This document shows positions 10,924 through 21,745 of a stretch of DNA of 31,000 bases, piece after piece (the first letter of the stretch is position 1; every line of letters begins with the position of its first letter). The notes under the pieces are model-generated. The model ran no database searches. It was not told the DNA's origin and worked only from the letters and a program-made list of their open reading frames with translations. The position numbers and the translations under genes are program-made. This DNA is from Trachelipus rathkii (lineage: Eukaryota > Arthropoda > Malacostraca > Isopoda > Trachelipodidae): contig JABUQX010103385.1 of the NCBI GenBank assembly GCA_015478945.1, positions 1-31,000 on the forward strand. Direction: 5' to 3'.

Positions 10924-11045
10924 TATATAATATATTAAATAATTTTATTTTAATATATTAATTAAAAAATATATTAAAAATATTTTATATATATTTAATA
11001 TATATTAATTTAATATTATATATATATAATATTATATATATATAG
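10801..11045. other. LINE 5' flank and AT-rich block
   Basis: 10801-10855 is CA-rich (ACAACAACAAGCAGGAC-like) and may be the 5' leader of the minus-strand LINE. 10856-11045 is interrupted AT repeat with TTTAATATATATTAA stretches. No gene or RNA seen. Confidence 0.55.
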
Positions 11046-11144
11046 AATCCGCCTCTATTAACTTCTAAAATTTAATTTATATTCGTACTTATGCTAAAAT
11101 TTGCGCGTAAGCAAAATTTTAGCATAATTCGAAATGAAAAATAA

Positions 11145-11179
11145 TATATAAACCCGTGCTGTTGAGGTACTCTTCAGTC
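11145..11179 (+). promoter_or_regulatory. LTR core promoter: TATA box plus TCAGTC initiator
   Basis: TATATAAA at 11145-11152 is followed by TTCAGTCAG, with TCAGTC at 11174-11179. The A of the initiator is about 31 bases from the start of the TATA box. This is normal spacing, and TCAGT is the arthropod initiator consensus. It would place the U3/R boundary at about 11176. In the 3' LTR the TATA region reads ATATATATAGTAAA and the initiator is less clear. Confidence 0.6.
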
Positions 11180-11484
11180 AGATACAGTCCCACATAAAAA
11201 TTCATCAATAAAAGAGTCAGAGAAATCGATCTCACTCAAGATGACTCTCTACAAACTCTCAAATTAATAAAACGCGCTTCTAGGCAAGAGAGGTATATTA
11301 GGCAAGGGATTGCGACTGCCGGAATTTCGATTCAAATTTTCGCAAAAAAGAAGAGTCAGCAGTGTGGGTAAATGCCTGGAAAGTACATTGACATCTAATT
11401 CTGCCTAACGAAGAAGAGAGTATCTCACAAATTGGACTTGTGTTCATCTTAAACTTTCATTGAATATCTTTATTACGTATATTG

Positions 11485-11490
11485 AATAAA
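11485..11490 (+). terminator. LTR poly(A) signal AATAAA
   Basis: AATAAA in TTGAATAAATAC, conserved in the 3' LTR as GTTGAATAAATC near 13250. It lies about 310 bases downstream of the inferred start. This would make an R region of roughly 330 bases, which is long for an LTR element, so the assignment is tentative. Another AATAAAA lies near 11209. Confidence 0.45.
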
Positions 11491-11589
11491 TACATCTTAA
11501 ACATATGGATCTTTAAGACTTACCATCTCTTATATAGGGTGCTTGTCTTAAAAGAAACCAGCAAGCTTACGCAAGTCGTACCTATATAA

Positions 11590-11607
11590 TTGGTGAACCC
11601 GGAGCAG
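11590..11607 (+). other. Candidate primer binding site
   Basis: TTGGTGAACCCGGAGCAG starts right after the end of LTR similarity. TGGTG followed by a C/G-rich tail is the usual form of a sequence complementary to a tRNA 3' end. I cannot name the tRNA. Confidence 0.5.
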
Positions 11608-12773
11608 AACACCCAGAACTTCAATCAGCACTTCTGATCAACCAAAGAAAAACGAACAAAATGAAGAAAAAAGATACAATAACACAAACAATCCCAACCA
11701 AATCACTAGGTGACAAATCGACTCAGAGTCAAACGAACATTATCGATACTGGACTTCAATTTTTAATTACTAAATTTTGGATTATGGTCTTACCTTTTCA
11801 CAAACTATCACAGTTCGAGGCATTCATCGCTCAAGACGTAGCAAACTTATGAGAAATTATGATTTTTTCATCATTACAAACTTTGGTATTTGGGCAGAAC
11901 TCCATTTTTTGGATTCCTCTACGAACTCTGATTCCTTTTCGAATTCAAAATGGTTCTGTGACCGATCCCTTTTATGTATGAAGAAATTTTTTTCAAATAA
12001 AGCACCTAAATTTCAAGCCAACTTCGCTCGTACAATATGTAACTTCCTTTCGCTATGGATTTCTTCATCATTTTAAGTTTGGATTATTGGGAAACTCATT
12101 TTTGGATTTCACTACGAACTCTGATTCCTTTTCGAATTCTATAATGGTTATGTGACCGCTCCTTTATTTGGAAGTATATTGTGCAAATAACAACTAAAAA
12201 TGTCCATGCAACGCCGTCCTCTACATATGTCAAGCAATGTTTCTTCGTAACTACAGCTTTGAAACTATTTACGTGCGCATTGACCAAATCATGGATACAT
12301 TAGAAACACCTTATACTGGAGCTTTCCTTGGATTCAACGGTTCGATGATGTAGGCCTATTTAGCTAATATTTTTTCAATTATATAATAATTATGTATAAA
12401 CATTTTTGTAATTTTTATGTATTCAACTATTTGTATATATGTTTAGATCTGGATGTAACCAGTTATGCTCGTATTGGAATATTCTTTACATTTCATGTAT
12501 TCTAATTTTACCTTCAAATGTTTGGGTATTCTACTTATGCCTTCGAATAATTGAGATATGGCTTGCCCATTTGAAACGTATTTTTATGTATTTATTTTAT
12601 GTTTTTTATTAATTGATTTTTCCTTCATTTGAAATGTTTTAATATGCTGTTTGTGCGCATCTGTTAAATGCCCCCAAATATGTGTGCATTTTGAATGAAG
12701 GTTAATTTTTTATATCTGGTATATTATTGTAAGCATACTTATTCTCACTCGTGTTCTGAACGCGAAAAGCTAA
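11608..12773 (+). other. Internal region of the LTR element, no functional ORFs
   Basis: An ATG frame (11661-11852, 63 codons) opens soon after the candidate primer site but has no domain I recognise. It could be a gag remnant or chance. A tandem duplication lies at 11856-12201. 12290-12773 is AT-rich and featureless, ending in CGCGAAAAGCTAATG just before the 3' LTR. The expected purine-rich tract is weak. Confidence 0.6.
11856..12201 (+). repeat. Tandem duplication inside the LTR element, offset about 202 bases
   Basis: GATTTTTTCATCATT (11856) recurs as GATTTCTTCATCATT (12058). Both are followed by ACTACGAACTCTGATTCCTT-type sequence (CTCTACGAACTC in the first copy), CTTTTCGAATTC, AATGGTT-TGTGACCG and GCAAATAA-type words. 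Each copy is about 145 bases. Confidence 0.8.
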
Positions 12774-13372
12774 TGTTAGCACTGCCAATTTATAACTTTG
12801 TAAAGATTTTAATTTATGTCGTACTCTATGCTAAGTATTTTGCGGTGGCCAAAATTTAGAATAAGTCGAAATGAGAATATATATAGTAAACCGCTCTGTG
12901 TGAGAATTTACCTCTTCATCGATTACAGAGGTCAGATTAAAATTTCATTCAATAAAAAGAGTCAGAAAGAATAGATCTCAATCAAGATACTCTCTCCAGA
13001 ACTACTCCAAACTTTTTTAAAAACGCAAGCTTTAGGCAAGAAGAGTAAAAAATTTCCAAGGAAGGGGCTTGCGGAAACTCGCCCGAATTCGATTTCAAAT
13101 TTTCAGCAAAAAAGAAGAGTCCAGGCAAGTGTGGTTAAACCGCTGAAGGTTCCCGCGTGACTACTAATCTCGCCTACGAAAAGAGAGTATTCTCAACAAA
13201 TGGGACTTTTGTCACATCTTTACTTTCATTGAATATCTTTACTACTATTGTTGAATAAATCTACACCACTTCAAATATGGATCTTTAAAATATCATTTTC
13301 TTTAAATTTAGGGGTTGCTTGCTCTGAAAAAGAAGTCCACCAACTTTAGCAAGTCGTTCCTTCCCTATTATA
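12774..13372 (+). repeat. 3' LTR
   Basis: Begins TGTTAGCACTGCC, a plausible TG-type LTR start, and runs collinear with 11046-11589 to AAGTCGTTCCTTCCCTAT. It then enters AT repeat. No clean CA end is visible. Confidence 0.75.
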
Positions 13373-13380
13373 TTTATATA

Positions 13381-13454
<74 letters not shown>

Positions 13455-13591
13455 ATATATACTATATATATATATATATATAATATATATATCGGTTAAT
13501 GATATAATATATATATATAAGTAATAATATATATATATATATTATATTATATATATCTTATATATATATACTATATGTATATATTAATATA

Positions 13592-13633
<42 letters not shown>

Positions 13634-13716
13634 ATTTATATATATATTTATTATATATATAATATATATAGAATATATATATAATATAGTATATATATAA
13701 TATATACTATTATATA

Positions 13717-13751
<35 letters not shown>

Positions 13752-14160
13752 ATATATATTAAATTTATTATATATAATATATATTATCAATATATATAGA
13801 TATTAGTATAATATCAATTGTATAATTTAGTAATATTTTTATTATATTTTAAATAAACTATTATATATACTATTATATATATATATATATATTATATATA
13901 TATATATATATTATATATATTATATATATATATATATAAATATGATATATAATATATATATGATAGATATATATATATAAGTATATTAATTATATATTAT
14001 TAGCTTTAGCTACATATTAATTATTGTAATTTAAAATAGGAACTATATAATTATTATATTATATAATATATATATATATATATATATAATATATATATAT
14101 ATTATATATATATTAATATTATAATATATATTATTAATATTATTTTATTTATTTATATCA
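13373..14160. repeat. Large AT-rich microsatellite field
   Basis: About 790 bases of interrupted (AT)n. Short non-repeat islands near 13808-13860 (TTTAGTAATATTTTTATTAT) and 13999-14045 (TAGCTTTAGCTACATATT) hold nothing I can assign. Confidence 0.93.
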
Positions 14161-14315
14161 GTACATACATACATACATTAAATATAAAAATATATAATAC
14201 ATACATACATACATACATACATACATACATACATACATACATACATACATACATACATACATACATACATACATACATACATACATACATACATACATAC
14301 ATACATACATACATA
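14161..14315. repeat. (CATA)n microsatellite
   Basis: Long, almost perfect array (about 14197-14315, some 29 units) preceded by a short one at 14161-14180. Complement of the TATG arrays in the left arm, but purer and longer than its partner at 6376-6540. Confidence 0.97.
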
Positions 14316-14482
14316 GTATATTGTGTAATACAAAAAATACAAATGGATTTATTCCTTCGGATTAAAAAGATCTACTTCAATTTGTTTGTGTTTTCCTCCA
14401 ATTCAGATAAAAACTCATTGCTGTTGTTACTATTTTTTCCCCTTTATTAACGTTCGAATGCATGGGAGGAGAGAAAAGAAAG

Positions 14483-14530
<48 letters not shown>

Positions 14531-15450
14531 GAGAGAGGAGAGGAGAGAGAGAGAGAGAGATAGTAAAATAGAAAGAAAAGATAAAGTTGGAATACACTTC
14601 TGTGAGTCGAAAGAACTGAAAATTATTGAGTAAGAAAATAAAAATAAAATGGCACTCAAAACTCTTTATACTCTTTAACAGCATATAAAAAAGAATTTCT
14701 TTTTCTTTAGGGGAAAAAAGAAGAAGATTTTTATCTTAAAACTCTTTATGAAAATATCCCCTGGAAGTGAGCATTAAATCTATCTCATATTTTATTTTCA
14801 GCTCCCTAACCCCAAATTATCCTCCACTGAAAAATGAATCAATAAGAAAGATTATAAATTGTTACTAATTTCTTTCCTTTATTTTTGGAGTCGAGTCTTT
14901 CTTTCTGGTTAGTTTTTTATTATGCTGTCACTTTTACATTAAATATTTTTTAAATAAGTATGAACTATTCTCGAAAGATAGCGGAAAATCACATCGAATC
15001 CACCCCTGATTTTCGAGAGTGAGGCAATTCTTCTTTGGCCTCACTCTTAAACAATTCGAAATGCAAATTTTTTTTCGTGCTCTTCTTATGGAAAAACTAG
15101 AAAAGATATAAAGGATAAAAGGAAAAAGAAAAATATAAAAAGGAATCTTCCTAGTAAAAAAAAAAGGTTTCCAAAATGTGTAGAATTTTTCAAGAGTGAA
15201 TTTGCAAACAAAAGATAACTGTGGAATAATAATAATTATGTAAAAATATTTTTATATATCAAATATACATATAAATATGAATATTTTGCACCACAAGCGA
15301 GAAAAACACAGAATACTTCATCTATGATTAAATTTGTCATACGACTTAACTACTTTAGATTTTAACTGGAGAACTAAATTGACGCAAATGACAGAAACGT
15401 GCGAGATAGAATCTCATTAACTAAAAAATAAAGAATTAAAGCATGGCAAA
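14316..15450 (-). repeat. Dispersed repeat C, copy 3 (short form, inverted)
   Basis: Reverse complement of the short-form unit: TTCAATTTGTTTG box (14378), GA array (14464-14560), TCCACTGAAAAATGAAT (14823), CTGGAAGTGAGCATTAAAT (14760), TGCAAACAAAAGATAACTGTG (15208), and TTTAACTGGAGAACTAAATT (15360). Like copy 2, it lacks the segment between CT arrays. GA-array frames (14386-14571 plus, 14430-14684 minus) are not genes. Confidence 0.85.
14464..14560. repeat. (GA)n microsatellite
   Basis: GA dinucleotide with AGGAG and TACGAG interruptions. Mirror of the CT array in repeat C copy 2. Confidence 0.95.
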
Positions 15451-15464
15451 ATTAATAATATAAT

Positions 15465-15467
15465 ATA

Positions 15468-15564
<97 letters not shown>

Positions 15565-15607
15565 ATATATTATATAATTATATACAGTATATATATTATA
15601 TATATAT

Positions 15608-15640
<33 letters not shown>

Positions 15641-15780
15641 CTAATATATATATCTATTAATATATATATATAATTATTATATATATATATATATATAATA
15701 TATATATATATATAATATATATATATATATAATTATATAATATATATAATATGATTATATTATATATATATATATTTTAT
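15465..15780. repeat. AT microsatellite block
   Basis: Pure (AT)n to about 15555, then interrupted. It separates inverted C copies 3 and 4 and mirrors 4974-5291. Confidence 0.95.
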
Positions 15781-15948
15781 ATACATACATAACATACATA
15801 CATACATACAGTACATCATACATACATACATACATACATACATACATACATACATACATACATACATACATAACTACATAATACATACATACATACATAC
15901 ATACATACATAAATACATGCATACATACGTACATAAATACATATCATA
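15781..15948. repeat. (CATA)n microsatellite
   Basis: Interrupted CATA array with occasional AACATA, GTACATC and TGCATA units. Mirror of 4853-4968. Confidence 0.95.
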
Positions 15949-16140
15949 TAGTGTAATACATGTGACAAATTGATTATTCCTTCGTATTAAAAAGATTAAC
16001 TTCAATTTGTTTGTATTTTGCGTAATGATAAAAAACTTCAAATCTTCATTTTTTTTTTTTTTTGAATTTTTTTGTTGTTTGGTGGAAAAAAGGAGGGAGA
16101 GGAGAGGAGATGAGAAAGAGAGAGAAAGAGAGAGAAGAGG

Positions 16141-16193
<53 letters not shown>

Positions 16194-17300
16194 CCTGGGC
16201 TAGATTAATGAAAAAGTATGAGAGAGGAAGAGGAGAGAGGGAGAGAGAAAGGGTAAGGAGAAGAGAGAGTAACAAATGAAAAAAAAGAAGGGGATGGAGG
16301 GAGGGCGAGATGAAGAGAGAGTAAGAGATAGAGAAAAAGGAGAAAGAGAGACAGAGAGTTACAGATAGACAAAGAAATGTCAGTGAGATCTGACCAATTT
16401 CAATGACCAGCGTTATAAATTTCAGAAGAGAACTTGCGGTGCATGAAAAAAGAAGAGGAGAGAGAGAGAGAAGAGCGAGAGAGAGAGAGGAGAGAGAGAG
16501 AGGAGAGAGAGACATAAAATCTGTGAATTTTAAAGAAAATATTGAAAATTGCATCCAATAGAAAGATCTCTACAGGAAATTAAAAAAGAATTGTTCTTTT
16601 CTTTTAGAGAGAAAAGATATCTTAACACTCTTTTATGAAATTATCCCACTGTAAGTGAGCATTAAATATCTCATTTTATTTTCAGTCCCTTACCAACATA
16701 TCCTCCACTGAAAATGAAGACAGAGAGATTAAATATTTTATAATTCTTTCCCCATTTTGAGCGATCCTTCTTTTTCTGTTAGTTTATATGCTTGTCATCT
16801 TTACGTTTAATATGTTATAAGATGACACTATCTCGAAAAGCTACGTAAATTACAGAACGCCCACTGATTTCGAAGTGACTGCAATTCCTCGTTGCTATCA
16901 ACTCTAAGAACTCGAATGAAAAATTTTTTCTGCTCATCTTAATGGAAATTGAAAAATGAAAGGAAAAAAGGAAAAAAAAAAAAAAAAATAAATCTTCTTT
17001 GATAAAAAAAAAAAAAAAAAAAACTTTCAAGCTTCAAGAATTTTAAGAGTGAATTTGCAAACAAAAGATACTGTGGCATAAAACTACTATTATGTAAACT
17101 ATTTGTCAATATACCCTAATATACATAAAAAATTGAAATATTTTCGCCGAACACAAGCGAGAAACACAGATATCTTTATTGCGATTAAATTTAGTCATAC
17201 GAATGAAAAGTTTCTTGATTTAAGCTGGAGGATACTAGTACGCAAAATCATACAGAACGTGGCGAATACGAATACTCATTAACAAGAAAAATATAAAGAT
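15949..17300 (-). repeat. Dispersed repeat C, copy 4 (long form, inverted)
   Basis: Partner of copy 1. The stretch around 16300-16400 reads as its exact or near-exact complement, including GAAATGTCAGTGAGATCTG (16375). CACTGTAAGTGAGC (16647) is the copy 1 variant. Further out (17040-17290) the two differ by many one-base indels. An A-run cluster at 16974-17022 replaces a T-rich stretch. The 226-codon minus-strand frame at 15874-16554 is GA/CATA-array translation, not a gene. Confidence 0.85.
16085..16512. repeat. Paired (GA)n arrays inside repeat C copy 4
   Basis: GA-rich arrays at about 16085-16270 and 16451-16512, with a GA-rich interrupted stretch at 16280-16360 between them. Mirror of 4234-4651. 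A CCTGGGCTAGATTAATG interruption at 16194 has no clear match in copy 1. Confidence 0.9.
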
Positions 17301-17447
17301 CTATATATATAAATATATATATATAATTATATATATATATAGTATATAATATATTATATATATATTATATATATAATATTATATATATATTATATAAATT
17401 AAAATATATATTATTTATTGTGTGTGTGTTTTATATATGAATCTATA
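17301..17447. repeat. AT microsatellite with short (GT)n
   Basis: Interrupted AT array with TGTGTGTGTG at about 17420. It lies between C copy 4 and B copy 2 and mirrors 3317-3430, though far less pure. Confidence 0.9.
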
Positions 17448-18382
17448 TATTGTCATGGCTTGGATATTAATAAACCAACTAAGAAGAGATGATGAGGACC
17501 AGGATAATTTTAAAGGTTTGTTTGAGACCGGATTGCCAAGGTGTGAGAAATAAAGAAGAAAAGTCCCAGTTTGGTACGTATAGATTCAATTTAGTGTTTT
17601 ATTTAAAGGTTATTATTTTGTGAGAAGTGGAAAATTAACAGGCATTTATTTTTATTTCTAGGGAACTGATGTGGGGGCAATGTTGAGCTCGATCATGGAA
17701 AAAGTTTAGTGCGAACCGAGACTGAGTTTTGAGTCACCCTGTTGGTCAGCCGAGTTTGATAACTGCTAGATGTTTGAATTATGGACGTGATAGGATCGAT
17801 AAGGGAGCAATTTTCATGCTCCACAACCCGGTTTAAAGTGCAAAGCCAGCCATGTGATAAACTTGTAAAGGAGGTCTTTCCCGGTTTTAAAGATTACTAT
17901 AACTTGAGGTGCCTGGTTTGGTATTATTATTACGGCATGTTAGTCCGGCAAGTCACGTGATAGGCTGGGATATTTGCAGGTTACATTTTTAAGGTTCATC
18001 TTTGCAAGAAGCAATTTCCAGGTTTATTTTTGTGAGATGCATAGTTTCCAGATTTATTTTACAGGATGCATATTGTCAGGGTTATACTTGTACAAGGTTT
18101 ATTTTAAAGTTTATATCGTTTATGTTTTCAAGATCCAGGTTGAAGAACATTATCAGACTCATTGAGCGTGAGTTTTTGCTTTATGGAATTTAATTTAATG
18201 AATATGGGAGATTGACAAGCTTATATTAAAATGTATTAATAAAGTCATGTACTCAATAGGTGTTTTACATCAGAAAAGGGAAACTGTCATGTATCGAAAT
18301 AAATTACGAAAAATCTTTATTTATTATATATCTCCGCGTTGACAGCAAGATCAATAACAGAAAAGGTTATCTTGCACGGCTA
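17448..18382 (-). repeat. Dispersed repeat B, copy 2 (inverted); shared by both large inverted repeats
   Basis: Pairs with B1 (2145-3316) as the outer end of IR1 and with B3 (28026-29080) as the outer end of IR2. 17521-17750 is a perfect complement of 3005-3234. Later differences are scattered substitutions and an indel region near 17960-18050, where B2 carries degenerate repeats of an ATAAACCTGGAAA-type word (complement). The plus-strand frames at 17974-18193 look open but are not maintained in the other copies. Confidence 0.85.
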
Positions 18383-18400
18383 TATATATATATAATAATA

Positions 18401-18431
<31 letters not shown>

Positions 18432-18489
18432 ATAATATATATAGTATATTATATATATATACATATATAATATATATATTAAATATATA
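18383..18489. repeat. AT microsatellite
   Basis: Interrupted AT array between B copy 2 and GC-rich repeat H. Mirror of 27896-28025. Confidence 0.9.
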
Positions 18490-18665
18490 TATATATACTG
18501 GAGGGCTGGTTCAATCCTCCGCGTTGCAGTCTGAGTTTTATCTTTCCTATTGCAAAGAACTCAGAACTCGCTGCGAACAGGCTTGGATAACCGGCCTTAC
18601 GTTCGATTTCCTGGTAGTCCCCCTGGTGTTACCCCTGAGAAGGGGATTATAGCAAGGTTGAAAAG
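18490..18665 (+). repeat. GC-balanced repeat H, copy 1
   Basis: About 170 bases of ordinary composition between AT arrays: GGTTCAATCCTCCGCG, TTGCAGTCTGAGTTT (18523), GGATAACCGGCCTTACGTTC (18584), TAGTCCCCCTGGTGTTACCC (18614), AAGGGGATTATAGCA (18640). Inverted copy at 27726-27895. The sharp composition and AT arrays on both sides suggest a short dispersed element. I do not recognise the family. The frame 18260-18652 crosses three unrelated modules and is not a gene. Confidence 0.7.
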
Positions 18666-18671
18666 AAGCCT

Positions 18672-18704
<33 letters not shown>

Positions 18705-18708
18705 AATA

Positions 18709-18744
<36 letters not shown>

Positions 18745-18870
18745 TATATATATATGTTTTAATATAATATATATTTATATATTAATAGTATATATAATAG
18801 TATATTAATATATGATTATATATATATTATAATATTAATACTAATTTATGTATATATAGTATATATTATA

Positions 18871-18910
18871 TAGGCGAGATGGTGATTTAGGGGGCAAATA
18901 TTGAGTGATA
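18871..18910 (+). repeat. 40-base motif, copy 1
   Basis: TAGGCGAGAT, then a T-rich core, then GGGGGCAAATATTGAGTGAT. One of four copies (also 19029-19070, and inverted at 27268-27308 and 27448-27485). It stands out as the only non-AT sequence in its neighbourhood. Confidence 0.75.
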
Positions 18911-18922
18911 TATATATAGTTA

Positions 18923-18985
<63 letters not shown>

Positions 18986-19028
18986 TATATTATATATATA
19001 TTAATGATAATATATAGTATATATATAT

Positions 19029-19070
19029 AGGCGAGAATTTCATTTTAGTGCGGGCAAATATTAGTGATAA
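19029..19070 (+). repeat. 40-base motif, copy 2
   Basis: AGGCGAGAATTTCATTTTAG, then GCGGGCAAATATTAGTGAT. It is offset about 158 bases from copy 1 and separated from it by AT repeat only. Confidence 0.75.
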
Positions 19071-19198
19071 TATATATTATAAATATATTATATATATTAT
19101 AATATATAGTAATATATATATATTATATATATATATTATATATATTAATATATATAGTATATTATACTAATATATATGTGTGTGTGTGTGTCTCTTGC

Positions 19199-20435
19199 TC
19201 ACAACTGGATTCAGTGTGAATGGGTTTGTTGGTAACTCTACGATTTTCCTTTTCAAAGCTAATAAAAACTCATCAGAATGAAAAGTTTTCGGTTATAAAA
19301 ATAAAGTAAATACAAGTCTACAAGGATTGTGATCAATTTTATGTCACGAGGTGATAAACAAAAAATAAATACCTATTTGCGAAATGTAAAGTAGTATTTT
19401 TGGGGATTGGCGAGCAATGGCAGGGAAATGAGTGGTAACTAATATTAAATCTAAACTAGCATTAGAAGCCTTGATTTTCAGCGAATTTTGCAATTACATT
19501 TGCTTCCCAATTCGTTCATATTTTTCCACTTACTATTATCAATGATACTCATGTTTTCTACATAACCTTAAGCCCTTCCTTCGTTCATTAATTTCTTAGC
19601 CAACATCTTACTCTTGGCAAAGTGCTGAAGACCTTCTCAATGGTACTGTTGAACACGGTAACGCCAGTGCAATTAATAGATCAAGTTTTTGATTTGGGAA
19701 AAATGGGTCGGGCTCTCTTTAATGACATCAGTTAAGTTTTCAGTCTTTCAACTCTTTTGTTTAAACCCCATCTTTTTATCCACCAGCCACAAAGGTATAT
19801 CCATAAGTCATTTTCGGTATGAATTTTGTTGATATCATAATCATTAAAAACTTTGTGAAACCATCTATTACTTTCTCAAGCCAAACTGGCCTACGGGAGC
19901 ACCTAACATAAAAAACGGATGCAAATGAGAAAGATGAAATGCTGCTGGCACGTTGTTGTCTGAAAATCTAGTCTCTACAGATGGATGAAATGAGAACTAA
20001 GATAAGCAAGCACATGTACGAGAAGCTTATCAATATTCAGCAAGAAGTTTCAGCAGGATGATTTGCTCTCATGTGTTGGGATTGTACTTGCTAGGATGGG
20101 CAAGTTCTAAGCTAAAGAATACGCGTCAATAACATTGGGCGGATAAGAGCTGATCCAGTAATTAGTTTATCGCATTTTGTTTGCAGTGGTCCTTTGACAC
20201 ATTACAAAATTCTTTTGAACATATCTCGATTTTTACATAAGGCCAAGATTTATGTGTTGAATGTTTCTTGCTAACGGTCTCATCTAAGTGGAAAAATATT
20301 TGGGCTATACGGAAGAGGCTAAATAATGGAAATTGCGGTCTTGTTTGGCCGAACAGTATAATAGAAATGCAGTTTTTTTTCTTGTTTGATTGTTGCTTCC
20401 CTTTGACAACACTTTTCTAAAAGTAGGCGATGAAA
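19199..20435 (-). pseudogene. Decayed hAT-like transposase region, copy 1
   Basis: The minus-strand translation near 19590-19680 gives ALALPCSTVP in one frame and IEKVFSTLPRVRCWLRN in the next. This is the pattern of the hAT superfamily C-terminal dimerisation domain (small-residue/Pro-Ser block, then E-x-x-FS, then K/R-x-x-LR), closest in my recall to the ZMYM1/THAP12-like subgroup. The catalytic and zinc-finger parts cannot be made out. Stops and frameshifts throughout. The flank 19199-19560 is non-coding, with CGAATTTTGC and GCTTCCCAATTCG landmarks shared with copy 2. No terminal inverted repeats or 8-bp target duplication identified. Confidence 0.5.
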
Positions 20436-20744
20436 ATATTATATATATATATATATAATATTAATATAGGTATATATAAAATGATAATATATATATATAA
20501 TGTATATATTATATATATATAATATTAAGATATTTATTATAGATAGTTTCAATAATGTTAACTCGTTCTAAGCAGCGAACATGACATGATATAGGAGTGG
20601 CGATCTGATACATAGTATATACTATATAAATATATATATAAATATTATATATTTATATAAATATATATAGTATATATATATATATAAATTATATATATAT
20701 AATATATATATATAAATAAATATATATATATAGAGTAAGACTCT
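20436..20744. repeat. AT arrays with a short paired module
   Basis: Interrupted AT at 20436-20540 and 20620-20735. Between them, 20545-20620 (TTTCAATAATGTTAACTCG, GGAGTGGCGATCTGATA) is the inverted match of 25563-25640. No gene seen. Confidence 0.85.
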
Positions 20745-21460
20745 TACTTTAGACATGCTTCTATCTCAAAACTACAAATGCTACAGACAAAACAAATTAC
20801 ATTTTGTAATCAAAAGTGAAGAATTAGTTCAGAAATGTGTAATAAAAAAAATAGAAAGTCTTATAGATTTTCCTATTTGAATAATCTAATACGATGTAAG
20901 GATAACTCATCCAAATATTATATTTTCCGCCAGAGGACAAGCCATAGTTGCAAGACATGGCTTTTTATCTTCCTCTCTTTTGCGCATCGCATGTCGTAGA
21001 AAAAATGATTTTTTTTTTTAAGGGCAGCTCGAGCCGTCGGTGGGGACGAGGGGGACGTAGTCCCCTGTCGTATAACCCGGTAAGGCCGAAGAGACCGACC
21101 AACTCTTTCCCATGCTTTGTGCTTTACCCACAAAGCTATTCCTTTAGTTAAAAAAAAATAAAACGAAGAAATGATAAAATGAAGCAATTTTTGTAAACTG
21201 GCGCTCCTTGGTTCGTAATAATACATCAAAACCGAATTCCTTAAAAAGGTCGTACCAGTTCCATCTTAGTTTTATGGAAATTTAAATTTTTGTTAATAAC
21301 CAACAAAGTTAACTTAGTTTTCTATATATTCTCCCACTTAAATTTTCACGATTGATTCGGAAAATATTATTTATTTGTTATCGGTTATCTGCGCAGGTTT
21401 TGTGTGATAAATTGACATGTACTGACAGTAAAGTTCTGACCATATTATAGTACTATTATA
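20745..21460. repeat. Module J of IR2, left copy
   Basis: About 0.7 kb of ordinary AT-rich sequence with a GC-rich box (20995-21155) in the middle. Mirror: 24681-25400. Landmarks include ATTACATTTTGTAATCA (20798, itself palindromic), AATAATCTAATACGATG, GGAAATTTAAA and TCTCCCACTTAAATTTTCAC (21330). Frames 20918-21229 (minus) and 20948-21151 (plus) are not conserved in the mirror copy, so I do not call a gene. Confidence 0.75.
20995..21155 (-). repeat. GC-rich box bounded by T-run and A-run, copy 1
   Basis: Sits between a T-run (21010-21019) and an A-run (about 21150-21159). It contains a CTCGAGC word, GGGGACGAGGGGGACGTAG with partner CTACGTCCCC, GGTAAGGCCGAAGAGACC, and GCTTTACCCACAAAGC, which is a near-palindrome. 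Read on the minus strand, TAGCTTTGTGGGTAAAGCAC resembles a tRNA D-arm with A box (10 of 11 consensus positions by eye), but no good B box follows. It may be a SINE remnant. Mirror: about 24950-25100. Confidence 0.5.
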
Positions 21461-21745
21461 GCTATTTATATATACTTATGCTTATATATAATATATATCA
21501 TATATTATAATAGTTATAGTTAATATAATATTATCTATTATCATATATAATATATCTTAATAAGGTGATTAACTTTTTCTACCCGGCCTCTCCTCTCTCT
21601 CTATCTCTCTTCTCTTTATATATAGTATATATTATATAGTATATATATATAATATATATATATTATTATATATATATAATAATATTTAGTATATTATATA
21701 ATATATATAAACATGTTATATACTAATATTATACGCTAGGCTTAA
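21461..21745. repeat. AT arrays with a short CT tract
   Basis: Interrupted AT with CTACCCGGCCTCTCCTCTC at 21579-21600, matching the inverted GAGAGAGAAACCGGGTAG at 24513-24531. Confidence 0.9.

Larger units (their letters stand above)
11046..11589 (+). repeat. 5' LTR
   Basis: Collinear with 12774-13372: ATGCTAA, CGAAATGA, the TATA region, GTCAGA, TCAATAAAA, AGAGTCAG, ATCTCA-TCAAGAT, TTGAATAAAT, TATGGATCTTTAA and AAGTCGT-CCT near the 3' end. The first 20 or so bases of the 3' LTR (TGTTAGCACTGCCAA) have no clear counterpart here, so the 5' edge is eroded or replaced by AT repeat. Confidence 0.78.
11046..13372 (+). mobile_element. Non-autonomous LTR retrotransposon, about 2.3 kb
   Basis: Two direct repeats of about 540 and 600 bases (11046-11589 and 12774-13372) flank about 1.18 kb with no gag, protease, reverse transcriptase or integrase. 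The left repeat has a TATA box, an initiator and a poly(A) signal. A candidate primer binding site follows it immediately. Orientation is taken as plus from this promoter/poly(A)/PBS order. The LTRs differ by many small indels, so the element is either old or its consensus is poor. Flanks are AT arrays, so no target duplication can be called. Two solo LTRs bracketing unrelated DNA is the alternative; the PBS placement argues against it. Confidence 0.75.
14130..18382 (-). repeat. Right arm of large inverted repeat 1 (IR1)
   Basis: Reverse-complement order of 2145-6575: CATA array, C3, AT, CATA array, C4, AT, B2. C2 pairs with C3 and C1 with C4, by long/short form and by shared variants. This is the arrangement expected if a B-C1-C2 block was copied in inverted orientation after C had duplicated in tandem. 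Confidence 0.85.
18666..19198. repeat. AT microsatellite field with two embedded 40-base motifs and a (TG)n end
   Basis: Interrupted AT arrays containing the motif copies at 18871 and 19029, ending in a short TG array at 19177-19191. Mirror of 27140-27725. Confidence 0.9.

Noticed and set aside
11661..11852. 63-codon frame after the candidate primer site as a gag gene
   Set aside because: Too short, no zinc knuckle or capsid motif. Mentioned only as a possible remnant.
18490..18510. GGTTCAATCC in repeat H as a tRNA B box
   Set aside because: One base short of the consensus, no A box at the right distance, and the inverted copy reads differently.
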